This document shows, one piece after another, positions 46,313-57,200 of a DNA stretch of 64,000 bases. Every line of letters begins with the position of its first letter. The stretch's first letter is position 1. The DNA is taken from the NCBI GenBank assembly GCA_024642205.1, contig JAHEBQ010000029.1, forward strand, positions 1-64,000. The letters run 5' to 3'. Below the pieces are notes generated by a model. That model worked only from the letters and a program-made list of their open reading frames with translations. It was not told the origin of the DNA and did not search any database. The position numbers and the translations under genes were made by a program. Origin of the DNA: Planctomycetaceae bacterium (GTDB taxonomy: Bacteria > Planctomycetota > Planctomycetia > Pirellulales > Pirellulaceae).

Positions 46313-47821
46313 ATGAGGTTGAATCAAAACATCATTTCTGGACGGATACTGATCGTGTCTGGCATTCTGCTGCTGGTTGCATCGAACACGATCGCAGCCG
46401 AACAACCAGCCGTTATCGCCAGGCGACCTAATATATTGTGGATTGTTGGCGAAAACCTGAAGCTCGACCTGGGTTGTTACGGTGCCGAGCATGTCAAGAC
46501 ACCGACGCTCGACAACCTGGCTGCCAACGGAATTCGATACACTCACGTATTTTCGACGTCGCCCGTTTGTGCCCCCAGTCGCAGTGCGTTTTTTGTTGGT
46601 ATGTACCAGACCACAACTGACACACATAACATGCGGTCGCATCGAAACGATGACTACCGGCTCCCGGCCGGCGTTCGACCGATAACTCACCGGCTCAAAG
46701 ACATCGGCTATTTTACGGCCAACATCAAAACGATCGGCGAGGAGGAAGTCGGCTCAGGAAAACTTGATCTGAACTTTGTCAACGAAGGTAAACTCTACGA
46801 CACCGACCGATGGGAGGAACTCAAACAGCACGTCCCGTTCTTTGCCCAGGTAAATACGCTCGAAGCCGAGTATGACATCTATGACCGCCAAACCTGGAAA
46901 CAACCACGCGTCGAATGGAAAGGTGAACGGACCCACGAGCAAATCGCCACGGAGCACAACGTGACACCGCCACCGTATTATCCGGATCATCCGCTGGTAC
47001 GTCAGGAATGGGCGCGCTACCTGAATTCAGTCTCTGGAATGGACAAGACGATTGGCCGCATTTTGAGCCAACTCGAAGCCGATGGCCTGGCAGACGACAC
47101 GATCGTCATGTTTTTTGGTGACAATGGAAGACTTGAACCGCGGGGAATCCATTGGTGTTATGACACAGGACTGCACGTACCAATGATCATCCATTGGCCC
47201 CGAAATTATCCGGCTCCCGGCAATTATCTTCCGGGAAGTATCAGTGACCAGGTGATCAGCCTCATTGATGTGACTCCCACGACCCTTGGTTTTGCCGGAA
47301 TTGATCGTCCTTGGGGAATGCAGGGGCGGGTCTTTCTTGGCGACAAGCTCGGACCCGAGCGCGAATTCGCGTTTTCCGCGCGCGACCGGATTGATGAAAC
47401 GGTCAACCGGATTCGGAGCGTCCGCGGCAAACGCTATCATTATCTCCGCAACTATTATCCAGATCGACATTTCACCTCGCTCAACCGATACAAGGAAAAA
47501 TGTTTTCCGATCAAACCGCTCATGCGGAAGCTGATGGCCGAAGGAAAATTGAGCGGTCCGGCAGCGGCGTTGATGTCACCGCGGGTTGCCGAGGAGCAGC
47601 TATTTGATACCACCCTTGACCCGCACGAGATTCACAATCTTGCCACTTCATCGGATCCCGCACACCAGGCAGCCCTGATTCGCATGAGAACGGCACTGGC
47701 AGTCTGGATCGTTGAAACGCAGGATCAGGGCGAATTCCCCGAGCCCGAAGCAGTCGTCGCGCCCTTCGAAAAAGAAATGCACGACTGGTTTGGAACGCCC
47801 CAATGGTACTCGTCGAAGTAG
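46313..47821 (+). CDS. Exported sulfatase (type I, formylglycine-dependent)
   Basis: This 502-residue protein of the alkaline-phosphatase-like superfamily has a signal peptide (RILIVSGILLLVASNTIAAE, about residues 11-30). The sulfatase signature CAPSR places the Cys that becomes formylglycine at residue 86. A second conserved block reads MFFGDNGRLEPRGIHWCYDT, with Asp/Asn metal ligands. The usual N-terminal Asp-Asp metal pair is replaced by IVGENLKLDLGCYG (Glu-Asn). The start at 46313 has GGGAGA upstream; longer frames overlap the preceding gene. Planctomycetes have many sulfatases for algal polysaccharides; the actual substrate is unknown. No sulfatase-maturating enzyme gene is nearby. Confidence 0.92.
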   Translation: MRLNQNIISGRILIVSGILLLVASNTIAAEQPAVIARRPNILWIVGENLKLDLGCYGAEHVKTPTLDNLAANGIRYTHVFSTSPVCAPSRSAFFVGMYQTTTDTHNMRSHRNDDYRLPAGVRPITHRLKDIGYFTANIKTIGEEEVGSGKLDLNFVNEGKLYDTDRWEELKQHVPFFAQVNTLEAEYDIYDRQTWKQPRVEWKGERTHEQIATEHNVTPPPYYPDHPLVRQEWARYLNSVSGMDKTIGRILSQLEADGLADDTIVMFFGDNGRLEPRGIHWCYDTGLHVPMIIHWPRNYPAPGNYLPGSISDQVISLIDVTPTTLGFAGIDRPWGMQGRVFLGDKLGPEREFAFSARDRIDETVNRIRSVRGKRYHYLRNYYPDRHFTSLNRYKEKCFPIKPLMRKLMAEGKLSGPAAALMSPRVAEEQLFDTTLDPHEIHNLATSSDPAHQAALIRMRTALAVWIVETQDQGEFPEPEAVVAPFEKEMHDWFGTPQWYSSK

Positions 47822-47908
47822 GACAGCTGGCAAAATCTCCGATGTTGTTCCGGATTCGCGTCGAGTCTAGACTTGGTATTTTGATTTACATGCCCAAGAC
47901 ACAGAATC

Positions 47909-50900
47909 ATGAATCGCCGTCACCGACACTCCCGAAAAGATTCCAGGCACAACGAGCTCGGTTTCGAACGACTCGAAGCACGCAACCTGTTGGCCAACGA
48001 CGTTTTACCGGATATTTTCGCCTGGGGCGATGTGGATCGCGGATATCTTTACGATTATGTTGTCGAGGGTGACCTGTTGAGGTTTACCACGGCGTTCGCC
48101 AACAAGGGCGCAGGCAACCTGGAAGTCATTGGCGGCGACGTTCTTGCGAACGGCAATCAGGAAGTCCTGCAGCGGATCTATGATGACGAAGGCGGCTTTC
48201 GCGATCGCGTGGCGGGCGAGTTTACCTACCACAGTGGTCATGGACATATTCACTTTGATGGGTACGCGATTTACAACTTGCGAGAGATTGGCCCCGGCGG
48301 TGAGGTCGGCGACATCGTTGCAACCGGTGGCAAAATCAGTTTTTGCCTGATCGACATTACGCGTTACGATCCAAACGCGAGCTCATCACATTACGGCAGT
48401 TGCGGCACCACGCAAGGCGTATCCGCGGGTTGGTCCGATGTGTACTCGCGTGGCCTTGCGGATCAGTGGATTAACATCGCCGGTATCGCAGATGGAGACT
48501 ATTACCTGGAGGTTGTTACTGACCCAGAAAATCAACTCGTGGAATCTGACGAAACCAACAATACAACGATTATCACAGTGACCATTCACGATGGCCCCGG
48601 AGACCAGGGTGATCGGTTCGAACCCAATAACTCTTTTGATGCGGCTTACAACCTGGGAATGTTCAGCGAACGGGTGGAAGCGGGTCTTTCGATTCATACC
48701 GATCAGGATACGGATTATTTTCAGTTCAATGCCGTCGAATCGGGCGAATTTGAAATACATGTCAACTTCAGTCACGACCTGGGTAACATCGATGCTTTCG
48801 TTTATGACGACGAATTCAACTTGATCGCCAGTGGTAACAGCGTGACTGATCTGGAAGATCTTCACTTCGACGTGCTGCCAGGTCGAGCATACTACCTCAA
48901 GGTGCTCGGCGTCGGCGGAACCTCAAACGCCTACGACCTGGAGTTTTTCGGTCCTGGTGAAGTAAGCTCCGACACGGTAATGAGTGGTGATGTTCCGGTA
49001 AGTATTCCCGATAGCGGCAGCGGACGAACACCGGGCGAAACCGTGACCAGCACGCTGCAAGGGCCTGATCTTACCTTGACCGACCTGAATCTGATTTTTG
49101 AAGACCTCCGGCACACCTACCTGGGTGACTTGCATATCGATATTACTTCTCCGGCGGGTACGAAGGCGACAATCATCCGTTCGACCTGGGAACCGCAGGA
49201 TGGACCGCTCGGCGGGGGCGACAATTTCATCAATACGTTTCTGGATGACCAAACGCCGACCAATATTACTTCCGGCAATGGACCGTACACCGGTTCGTAC
49301 AACGTCAATTTTGGTGACATCAGCAATCCACTTTCCATCTTCAATGGTGAGACGTCGCTTGGTACGTGGACCGTTTCCATTACCGACTGGTATCCGGCCG
49401 ACACGGGGACGTTAAACGCGTGGGGGTTGATGTTTACCGGAATTGACAATAATCCGGGCGATGCGCTCGAACAGAATGACGCCTTCCCGCAAGCAACCGA
49501 CCTGGGAAGAATTGGAACAGCCAGATTCACCGATTTGTCGATCCATAAACCTTCGGATGTCGATTTCTTCCGGTTCCTGGCGCAAGACTCCACTCAGGTC
49601 CAGATCGACCTGGAATTCCTGCATGACACCGGAAACCTGGACTTTGTCGTTTACGATTCGAACCAGCAGGAAATCGGGCGTGCCCGGTCGACCAATGACA
49701 ATGAGTCTTTGGTCATTCCGGTGGAACAGGACGAACTCTATTACATTGAAGTCTTCGGTTTCGACGGCTCGATCAACGATTACACGTTTGAGATCGATGT
49801 TCCCCGCATGATTGCCGAGTCGGGCGAGATTGGCCTTGTCGACCATAACTGGCAAACGGTGATGCTGTCCAGCATTTTTGACAGCCCGGTTGTGATCGTG
49901 AGTACGCCCGGATCCAACGACCCCTCAGCTGTAACCGTCGAGATCGACAACGTGACCTCCAGCTCTTTCGACGTCCGACTTCACAACTGGCTGGAGTCAA
50001 CGCCTTTGCGCAAGCCCGAGACGTTGAGCTTTTTTGTTGTCGAAGCCGGGACCCACACTTTGCGTGATGGAACCAGGTTGGTGGCGGGACACGACGAAGC
50101 CAATGACAGTTCCTGGAGCGACATTCGTTTTCCCGAAACCGTCAACTGGAAACCGGTGGTCTTTACCCAACTCGAACATAGCTCCATCGGCGCCTTCACA
50201 TCGAGACTGACTGGGATCCACGATCACGGATTCAGTGTGCTCGTACAGGGCGGAGAATCCGTCCAACCGCAAAACCTGACTTTCAACACGCACTGGTTGG
50301 CGATTGAATCCGGAACTGGTACCGGCGAGAACGGAGTTTTCGAAGTCGGAACGCCCCGCCAACTGGTTACCGACCGTCCGGCAATCCTCACGTTCACCGC
50401 CGGGTTTGGCACGACACCCGGCCTGATCCTGAATGCTCAAACCACCAACGAAAAGGACACGGCTGTTGTTCGAATTGCCAAGGCCAGGAATCAGCAGGCC
50501 GCTGTCTTTATGGAAGAGGAAACGTCATTGGATAGTGAACGAATTCATGCAGCCGAAGCAGTCGGTTACCTCGCGTTTTTGACGGACAACAGTTATTACG
50601 CCATGGAGCCTTCGTCAACCGGCAGCGGTTTCAAAGCGGGAGCAAGTGATTATTCCCCGGTCACTAACGACGCTGAGTTATCGGACTCGATGCAAGTATC
50701 GCCCGACGACACCGGCGTCACATCATCCCGGACAGCCCTTGCCAACGTCCAAAAAACGCCATTGGCGATTACAATTTTTCCAGACATGTCGTCTCGTTTC
50801 GGCGACATGTTCAAAATCGATGGTCGCGAGTCAGCGCAGGAACATGTCCAGGCAGTCATGCCCCGGATCTTACAACAGGTTCAGCTGAAACCACCAATGC

Positions 50901-51052
50901 TGTTTTCAAAAGATTCGCTGTCGACCACGGCCAGCATTCAGGATCAACCCGGAATCATCCCGGCCCGTCATCCAAATCGAGAACTCGACGTTCTGGTGGA
51001 CGCTGTTTTTGAAGACTTCCGATTTTCCCTGGTTGATAAGGAATCCGAATAG
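47909..51052 (+). CDS. Multidomain exoprotein with lysyl oxidase, PPC and P domains
   Basis: This 1047-residue protein opens with the planctomycete export motif ERLEARNLLAN (residues 20-30). A lysyl oxidase domain follows (about 33-225). Copper ligands are HSGHGHIH (His108, 111, 113, 115). The cofactor Lys is Lys142 in GGKISFCLID and the cofactor Tyr is Tyr179 in GWSDVY, matching animal LOX in order and spacing. Then come a pre-peptidase C-terminal (PPC) domain (about 235-350), a proprotein-convertase P domain (about 352-510; TLGTWTVSITDWYPADTGTL), a second PPC domain (about 520-630) and an unassigned region, partly lectin-like (WQTVMLSSIFDSPVVIVSTP). It is likely secreted and able to oxidise protein amines; the substrate is unknown. 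Confidence 0.85.
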   Translation: MNRRHRHSRKDSRHNELGFERLEARNLLANDVLPDIFAWGDVDRGYLYDYVVEGDLLRFTTAFANKGAGNLEVIGGDVLANGNQEVLQRIYDDEGGFRDRVAGEFTYHSGHGHIHFDGYAIYNLREIGPGGEVGDIVATGGKISFCLIDITRYDPNASSSHYGSCGTTQGVSAGWSDVYSRGLADQWINIAGIADGDYYLEVVTDPENQLVESDETNNTTIITVTIHDGPGDQGDRFEPNNSFDAAYNLGMFSERVEAGLSIHTDQDTDYFQFNAVESGEFEIHVNFSHDLGNIDAFVYDDEFNLIASGNSVTDLEDLHFDVLPGRAYYLKVLGVGGTSNAYDLEFFGPGEVSSDTVMSGDVPVSIPDSGSGRTPGETVTSTLQGPDLTLTDLNLIFEDLRHTYLGDLHIDITSPAGTKATIIRSTWEPQDGPLGGGDNFINTFLDDQTPTNITSGNGPYTGSYNVNFGDISNPLSIFNGETSLGTWTVSITDWYPADTGTLNAWGLMFTGIDNNPGDALEQNDAFPQATDLGRIGTARFTDLSIHKPSDVDFFRFLAQDSTQVQIDLEFLHDTGNLDFVVYDSNQQEIGRARSTNDNESLVIPVEQDELYYIEVFGFDGSINDYTFEIDVPRMIAESGEIGLVDHNWQTVMLSSIFDSPVVIVSTPGSNDPSAVTVEIDNVTSSSFDVRLHNWLESTPLRKPETLSFFVVEAGTHTLRDGTRLVAGHDEANDSSWSDIRFPETVNWKPVVFTQLEHSSIGAFTSRLTGIHDHGFSVLVQGGESVQPQNLTFNTHWLAIESGTGTGENGVFEVGTPRQLVTDRPAILTFTAGFGTTPGLILNAQTTNEKDTAVVRIAKARNQQAAVFMEEETSLDSERIHAAEAVGYLAFLTDNSYYAMEPSSTGSGFKAGASDYSPVTNDAELSDSMQVSPDDTGVTSSRTALANVQKTPLAITIFPDMSSRFGDMFKIDGRESAQEHVQAVMPRILQQVQLKPPMLFSKDSLSTTASIQDQPGIIPARHPNRELDVLVDAVFEDFRFSLVDKESE

Positions 51053-51217
51053 TCTCTGCCGAGTGGCCTCGGGAACTGAGTCGTCAATAGCCTGTTAATC
51101 CGATGATCGAATTGATGATCCATGTTGATTGGCCAATTCGCAATGGGTTACCTGGTTTCCTGTCGTTACTCAGCTCGCAATTTTTCAAACCGACATTTAA
51201 TACCTTCAGCCTGCATC

Positions 51218-52096
51218 ATGAATGTTACCACCCAATTCATCACGATCCTGTTATCATTGATTCTTGTCGGTAATCGCGGTCTAGCGCAATCACTGGACAA
51301 GGAAACATACACCTACAAGAAAGTCGGCGATCATGAACTGAAAATCCACGTCATCAAACCCGCTGACTGGAAACAGAGCGACTCGCGCCCCGCCGTTTTG
51401 TTCTTTCATGGAGGCGGCTGGACCGGGGGCACACCGGGGCAATTCGACCAGCACAGCCAATACCTGGCGTCGCGGGGCATGGTCTGTTTTCAAGTTCAAT
51501 ATCGATTGTTGGGCAAGGCAGCCACTGAGAACGTCGATCCAACACCCACTCAATGTATCCGTGACGCGAAGTCAGCGATGCGGTGGGCGCGTAAACGAGC
51601 CAGCGAATTCGGTATCGACGCGAACCGAATCGCCTCGGGAGGCGGTTCTGCCGGCGGCCACCTCGCGGCATTTCTCGGAACCACCGATGGTACGGATGAC
51701 CCGAATGACGACATTGCGATTTCGGCACGCTCCAACGCGATGCTGCTGTTTAACCCTGTCTACGACAACGGCCCTGGCGGTTGGGGCACCAAGCGAGTCG
51801 GTGATCGGTTTCTGGAATTTTCACCAGCCCACAATATTTCGGCGGACGACGCACCGTCGATCGTGTTTCTAGGAACCAACGACAAGCTGATTCCGGTGGC
51901 GACAGCACAGACTTTTCAAAACCAGATGGCGAAAAAGAACGTCCGAAGTGAATTGCGGTTGTATGCCGGCGCGGGCCATGGATTCTTCAATGCGAAAACG
52001 GACGGCGGCAGGTGGTATCGATTGACCGTCACCGAGATGGACAATTTCCTGGTTTCTCTGGGTTGGCTTGCCAAGGCCGAATCGAATATTGAATAA
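51218..52096 (+). CDS. Secreted alpha/beta-hydrolase esterase
   Basis: This 292-residue enzyme has a signal peptide (TTQFITILLSLILVGNRGLA, about residues 4-23). The oxyanion motif is FFHGGGWTGG, the nucleophile elbow ASGGGSAGGHLAAF has Ser in GGSAGG, the acid lies near DKLIPVATA and the catalytic His is in GAGHGFF. This places it in the hormone-sensitive-lipase/carboxylesterase group. The HGGG motif suggests small ester substrates, for example acetylated sugars. An upstream ATG exists 96 nt earlier, but the signal peptide fixes the start at 51218. It follows the lysyl oxidase gene and is convergent with the next. Confidence 0.86.
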   Translation: MNVTTQFITILLSLILVGNRGLAQSLDKETYTYKKVGDHELKIHVIKPADWKQSDSRPAVLFFHGGGWTGGTPGQFDQHSQYLASRGMVCFQVQYRLLGKAATENVDPTPTQCIRDAKSAMRWARKRASEFGIDANRIASGGGSAGGHLAAFLGTTDGTDDPNDDIAISARSNAMLLFNPVYDNGPGGWGTKRVGDRFLEFSPAHNISADDAPSIVFLGTNDKLIPVATAQTFQNQMAKKNVRSELRLYAGAGHGFFNAKTDGGRWYRLTVTEMDNFLVSLGWLAKAESNIE

Positions 52097-52222
52097 ACCA
52101 CGGACCGATCGTTTCAGTCTACATTGACCCGATGCAAGTTACTCCGCCCGGGATCATTCCCTGTGACCGCCATGACGAAACACCAATTCGGTAAGACCAT
52201 TCGAATTCCGGCTCCGTGCGAC

Positions 52223-52744
52223 TCAGTTCAACGAACTGGGTCGTTGCGTGTCAGCGGTCCGCCAAAGCCAGATGATCAGCATACCCGCCAGCGCGATCGG
52301 AATCCCCTCGCCAGAGATCCAGTAAAACGGCATCGGGGTGGTCAAGTCGATCCCAAACATGGTTAGACCGATCACAACGTGCAGCCAACCGAAAACCTGC
52401 ACCAGGGGCCAATAGCGTTTCAGATCGAAAGAAACAAGCAACATCAGAAATCCGTGCACGGCGTAAAGCATCGAGGTTGAGCGAGCCAGGTAGATCGCGA
52501 TCGGCGCAACCGGAAAATCTCCCAAACCAAGCCAACGGTGGATGGTCTGCATGACGTTGACCGGAAAAAAAAGAGGAATCGTTGCCACCATTAATCCACA
52601 ACCGATGATCGCCAACAGCCAACGCAGCCATTTCCCTGGACCGGAATCCAGTCCAGATGTTTCTTGATTTTCGATGCCCCGGCCGGCATTGGATCGAAAA
52701 TCCTCTTCGTGCGCTTCATTCACGTTTTCAGGCTCACTTTCCAC
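52223..52744 (-). CDS. Small membrane protein, four helices
   Basis: This 173-residue protein has an acidic head (MESEPENVNEAHEEDFRSN, about 35 residues) and four hydrophobic helices at about 40-60, 83-104, 112-132 and 139-163. Its pattern (WLRWLLAIIGCGLMVATIPL, then LARSTSMLYAVHGFLMLLV) does not match a transporter or sensor I can name. No charged or His residues suggesting metal or haem binding are obvious in the helices except RYWPLVQVFGWLHVVIGLTM. It lies between convergent and divergent genes. Function is unknown. Confidence 0.75.
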   Translation of the reverse strand: MESEPENVNEAHEEDFRSNAGRGIENQETSGLDSGPGKWLRWLLAIIGCGLMVATIPLFFPVNVMQTIHRWLGLGDFPVAPIAIYLARSTSMLYAVHGFLMLLVSFDLKRYWPLVQVFGWLHVVIGLTMFGIDLTTPMPFYWISGEGIPIALAGMLIIWLWRTADTQRPSSLN

Positions 52745-52896
52745 TGGTCATCCCTGTCCCGACAAGGGCGCAACAACATTCCTGGAATCTGATTCTATCG
52801 CCGTCACGTCATGTGATGCACTCTGAACGGCAGCTCCGATATTCTAGCCGAATTCATTGACTCGAAAAGCAAGCTCCACTTCGCTATTATGTTTCC

Positions 52897-54009
52897 ATGG
52901 ATGTAAATAAAAATCAATCAAGGTCCGCCGGCGGGGCTCACGGCATCGCAGGTCAATTCGTAGCTTCGCAGCAAGTCTATGACCTCGAGACTCGCAATAT
53001 CTTTTCCTCGCATTGGTTTTACGTCGCCCGCACGGAAGAACTGAACCCTGAGAGTGATTGCCTGCCGATTCGATTTGAAAACCAAGGGCTCTTTCTGACC
53101 CGGGACGAAGCGGGGGCGGTACGGGCGTTTCGAAATTTTTGCCGGCATCGGGGAAGTGAACTCGTCAACGAAGGCAATTGTGGTTCATTGGGAAAACGGA
53201 TTCGGTGTCCGTATCACGCGTGGACCTATGACCGGACCGGGAAACTCGTTTCGGCTCCGAACATGGCCGATGTCAATACGTTTCGATCTGAGGACAATGG
53301 CCTGGTGGAAATCGCCTGCGAGAGTTACGCCGGGTTCCTCTGGATCAACTTTGCTCCAAAACAAACCCTTCGAGAATGGCTCCGACCCATTGCGGATCGG
53401 TTCGAAGACTGGGATGTCGCCAGCTTGCAAATCGCCCACGAAATCAGATACAGGATCGCGGCGAACTGGAAATTGATTTTCCAGAATTACAGTGAGTGCT
53501 ATCATTGCCCCACCGTGCATCCGATGCTCAATCGCCTGACGCCTTACCGGGGGGCTTCCAATGACTTGAAAGCGGGGCCCATCCTGGGTGGGCCCATGTG
53601 TCTGTCCGAAGACAGCGAAACGATGTCCAGCAATGGGAAGTTTGCCGGATTGCCGATTTCGGGTTTGAGTTCTTCGCAGGCACGATCGGTTCATTACCTT
53701 ACGATTTTCCCGACAATGTTTTTGAGTCTACATCCGGACTATGTATTGATTCATCGTCTTGAGCGAATTGACAAAGGAAATACGCAGGTCGTTTGCCAGT
53801 TCCTGTTTCATCCCGACTCGATCCGCCAACCCGGCTTTGATCCGGCACAGGCGATAGAATTCTGGGATTTGACCAACCGTCAGGATTGGGAAGTTTGCGA
53901 ACTGGCCCAAATTGGAATGTCCGATCCGGCATATGTCCCGGGGCCATATTCCAATCTTGAAAGTGTCGTCGCGGCGTTTGACCGGCACTATCTGGAAACA
54001 CTCGGATGA
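52897..54009 (+). CDS. Rieske non-haem iron oxygenase, alpha subunit
   Basis: This 370-residue protein is of the aromatic-ring-hydroxylating dioxygenase type. The Rieske [2Fe-2S] set is Cys82-x-His84 (CRHRG) and Cys104-x2-His107 (CPYHAW). The C-terminal SRPBCC-fold domain has the mononuclear iron site beginning SECYHCPTVHP (about residues 203-213). No ferredoxin, reductase or beta subunit is adjacent, so electrons must come from elsewhere. Related enzymes act on quaternary amines or aromatic acids; the substrate is not predictable here. The ATG is supported by the clear coding frame. It lies downstream of the membrane-protein gene in divergent orientation and is convergent with dnaE. Confidence 0.9.
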   Translation: MDVNKNQSRSAGGAHGIAGQFVASQQVYDLETRNIFSSHWFYVARTEELNPESDCLPIRFENQGLFLTRDEAGAVRAFRNFCRHRGSELVNEGNCGSLGKRIRCPYHAWTYDRTGKLVSAPNMADVNTFRSEDNGLVEIACESYAGFLWINFAPKQTLREWLRPIADRFEDWDVASLQIAHEIRYRIAANWKLIFQNYSECYHCPTVHPMLNRLTPYRGASNDLKAGPILGGPMCLSEDSETMSSNGKFAGLPISGLSSSQARSVHYLTIFPTMFLSLHPDYVLIHRLERIDKGNTQVVCQFLFHPDSIRQPGFDPAQAIEFWDLTNRQDWEVCELAQIGMSDPAYVPGPYSNLESVVAAFDRHYLETLG

Positions 54010-54228
54010 GCCAGGGGCCGTGGAAGGATTCCTCGAAACCTCATTCCGGGAAGATGAGCGTTACGGATATTGCCATCGATGGTTTTGTGCCGAACAGACT
54101 CAACGACTGATTCAGGCTGCCGAAGAATCGAGTGCTGTTGGCAAACGGTCCAATTCGAAAGCGTCGATTTCAAACCCATAGCGAATTCACAGAATCATCC
54201 ATCGCATAGTCACGACTCGGGACGATGC

Positions 54229-57200
54229 TCAACTTTTCCTGTTCCACTTTTTTGGTTCGGCTTTCGCGGACAGGGTTTTCCGATCAATCAGCATCTCTAC
54301 CGACGTTTTCCCCAACAAATCGGTCAGTCGACTGGTCAACTGATCATTGATATCAATTCGTTTGTTGGAGTCCATTTCAACTCGCATGCCATTCTCCAGA
54401 ATGACCTCGATCTTCAGCTGCCGATTCCCGGGATATCCGCGCAGGATTTCGTAGGCCGTTTTGAGTGCTGCTTCCCCGTGGGTCTGTTGATCGATCATGA
54501 TCTTCATGCCATGCGTCAAATTTTGATCCAGTTGGTCAATCGGAATAATCTTGTCAACGATCAGGTTGGCTTCATCTCCACCGCGATAATCCAATCGACC
54601 TTGCAGAACGACGATGGCGTCTGCCTGAACGGCCTCTCCCTGCAATGCAAATTCCTGGGGCCAAAGAATGCAGCGAATCGCCCCGTCGACATCTTCTAAA
54701 TCAAACATGACGTACTTGGTTGGCGAATTGGCGTCCCGAGGGTTCTTTACATGGGAATGTTTGACGGCAGAAATCATCCCTCCCAAACTGACTCGATCAC
54801 GGTCCTTCGTTCCTGCCAGGCCTGATGTCTTGTGCGAGCAATAGCGGGCCAGCTGCTCTTCGAATTGGGATAACGGATGGCTGGTCAGGTAGAACCCGAG
54901 CACCTCTTTTTCCGAATTGAGTAACGATCGCTCTTCCCACTCGTCCATCTCCGGGAGCGCGACCGCGACGTCGGCTGATTCATCGACATCATCCTCTCCG
55001 CCAAACAGGCTTTTCTGACCACTTTTCTTGTCGGCCAGGATTGCCGCTCCGGCTTGCAGTGCCCGGTCAATCACGGCCGAAAGTTGCGATCGTCTGGCGC
55101 CAAAACAATCCATCGCGCCTGCCTTGATTAACGTCTCGATTGACGAGCGATTGCATTTCGACGATTCGATTCGTTCGCAAAAATCGAAGATATCTTTGTA
55201 TGGTCCTTTCCTTTCCCGTTCCTCGACAATTGCAGCTGCGGCCGAACCACCACAGCCTTTGATTGCCGACATCGCAAAATGGATTTTTCCATCTGCTACG
55301 GTAAAATCGACGCCAGACTGGTTAACACATGGAGGCATGACCTCAACGTTCATCCGGTCACAGTCTTCCATATGCTCGACAAGCGAGTCCTTGCTGGTAA
55401 AGTTGCGACCGGGAATGTCGCCGGTCAAAAGCGCGGCCATGAACTCGACAGGGTAGTGCGCTTTCAAATAGGCCGTCTGCCAGGCAATCGCAGCGTAGGC
55501 AGTAGAGTGACTCTTGTTGAATCCATAGCCGGCAAACTTGAGGATCATGTCCCACATTTCCTGGGCGTCTTTTTTCGACAGACCTTGCTCGATCGCCCCT
55601 GCCATGTACTCTTCATGATTGGCTGCAATGATCTTTTCTTTTTTCTTGCTGATCGCCTTGATACAGGTGTACGCAGCAGCCAATGGAATTTTTCCCAACC
55701 GATTCAGGATCTGCATGACCTGTTCCTGGTAGACCATCACGCCGTGCGTTTCCTCCAGAATCTCTTTGAGGACGTCGAGCTTGTACTCGGCTGGGCGGCG
55801 ACCGTGTTTCACATCGATGTATTGCTGAACCATTCCACCTTCGAGTGGTCCGGGACGGTATAGCGCGGCCGTGGCGATGATATCCCGAAAGTGATCGGGT
55901 TTCATCTTTTGAAGCAAATCACGGATTCCGCCACTCTCCAGCTGAAACACGCCTTTGGTGTCACCGGATTGAAGCAAACTGAACGTGGCTGGATCGTCCA
56001 GCGGAAAATCGAGTGTGTTGACTGTCTGGCCAGTGGTTTGCTTGATCAGCTTGACGGTATTGCTCAGGATCGTAAGTGTGCGCAGACCCAGAAAGTCCAT
56101 TTTCAGCAGTCCCGCATCCTCAACGTCGTTCATTGACCACTGGGTGATAACATCGTCTTTGCCGGCGACGCGGCCCAGCGGCACATAGTCCGTCAGTGGA
56201 CCGTCACTGATTACCACGGCTGCGGCATGGGTCCCGACATTCCTCGCCAAGCCCTCAAGCTTGAGTGCGAAGTCAATCAATTCAGCGATTTCCGGATCTC
56301 CTTCGTAAACGTTCTTGAGTTCATCACTGGAATCGATCGCCTGCTGTAACGAGATGCCCAACTGGTCGGGCACCATGGACGTAATCTGGTTGACGCGGGC
56401 CAGTGGAATCCCCAATGCGCGCCCGACATCCTTGATCGCGGCCCGGGCTTTCATTGTCCCGAATGTACCGATCTGGGCGACACTGTCCTCGCCGTATTTC
56501 TCTTTCACGTAGCGAATAATCTCGCCGCGACGCTCCTTACAAAAATCGATATCGATATCAGGAGCCTCCAGGCGATTTTCATCGAGAAATCGTTCGAACA
56601 GCAAACAGTATTTGATCGGGCACACGTGGCTGAGATAAAGTGCGTAACAGACAATCGCTCCAACCCCGCTTCCCCGGGCGGTGGAGGGAATGTCTCGCTG
56701 ACGCGCCTGTTCGACAAAATCCCAGCAAATCAGGAAATAATTGGCGAAGCCAAGTTTGTTGATCACTTCCAGTTCACGGTTCAAACGAGCCATGACTGCT
56801 TCGGAAAGCTCACCGTTGGGCTTCATCTCCTCATTGCCTTCATACCGATCATTGAGTCCGGCAAGGCACAGGTCTCTCAGCTCGTCTTCTGGCGAGCGTT
56901 CCGGCGGCAAGTCAAACACCGGGAAATACCGCTCGCCAAGTTCCAGCTGAATGTCGACGGTATCGGCGATTTGCTGGCTGCGCGCGACCGCGTCTTCGAG
57001 ACCCGGAAAGTGACGGTACATTTCCTCGGGCGGGCGCAGGTAGAACTGATCGCCTTCCATTTTCATCCGCTGCGTATCAGTTCGAAATTTTCCCATGTTG
57101 ATACACAGCATGACGTCCTGAGCTTCTGCATCTTCTCGATCGACATAGTGACAATCGCTTGTCGCCACCAACGGCAGCCCGACTTGATTGGCGATTTCAA

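Noticed and set aside
54006..54110. 34-codon frame overlapping the Rieske oxygenase stop (ATGA)
   Set aside because: Too short and without conserved look; the overlap alone is not enough.
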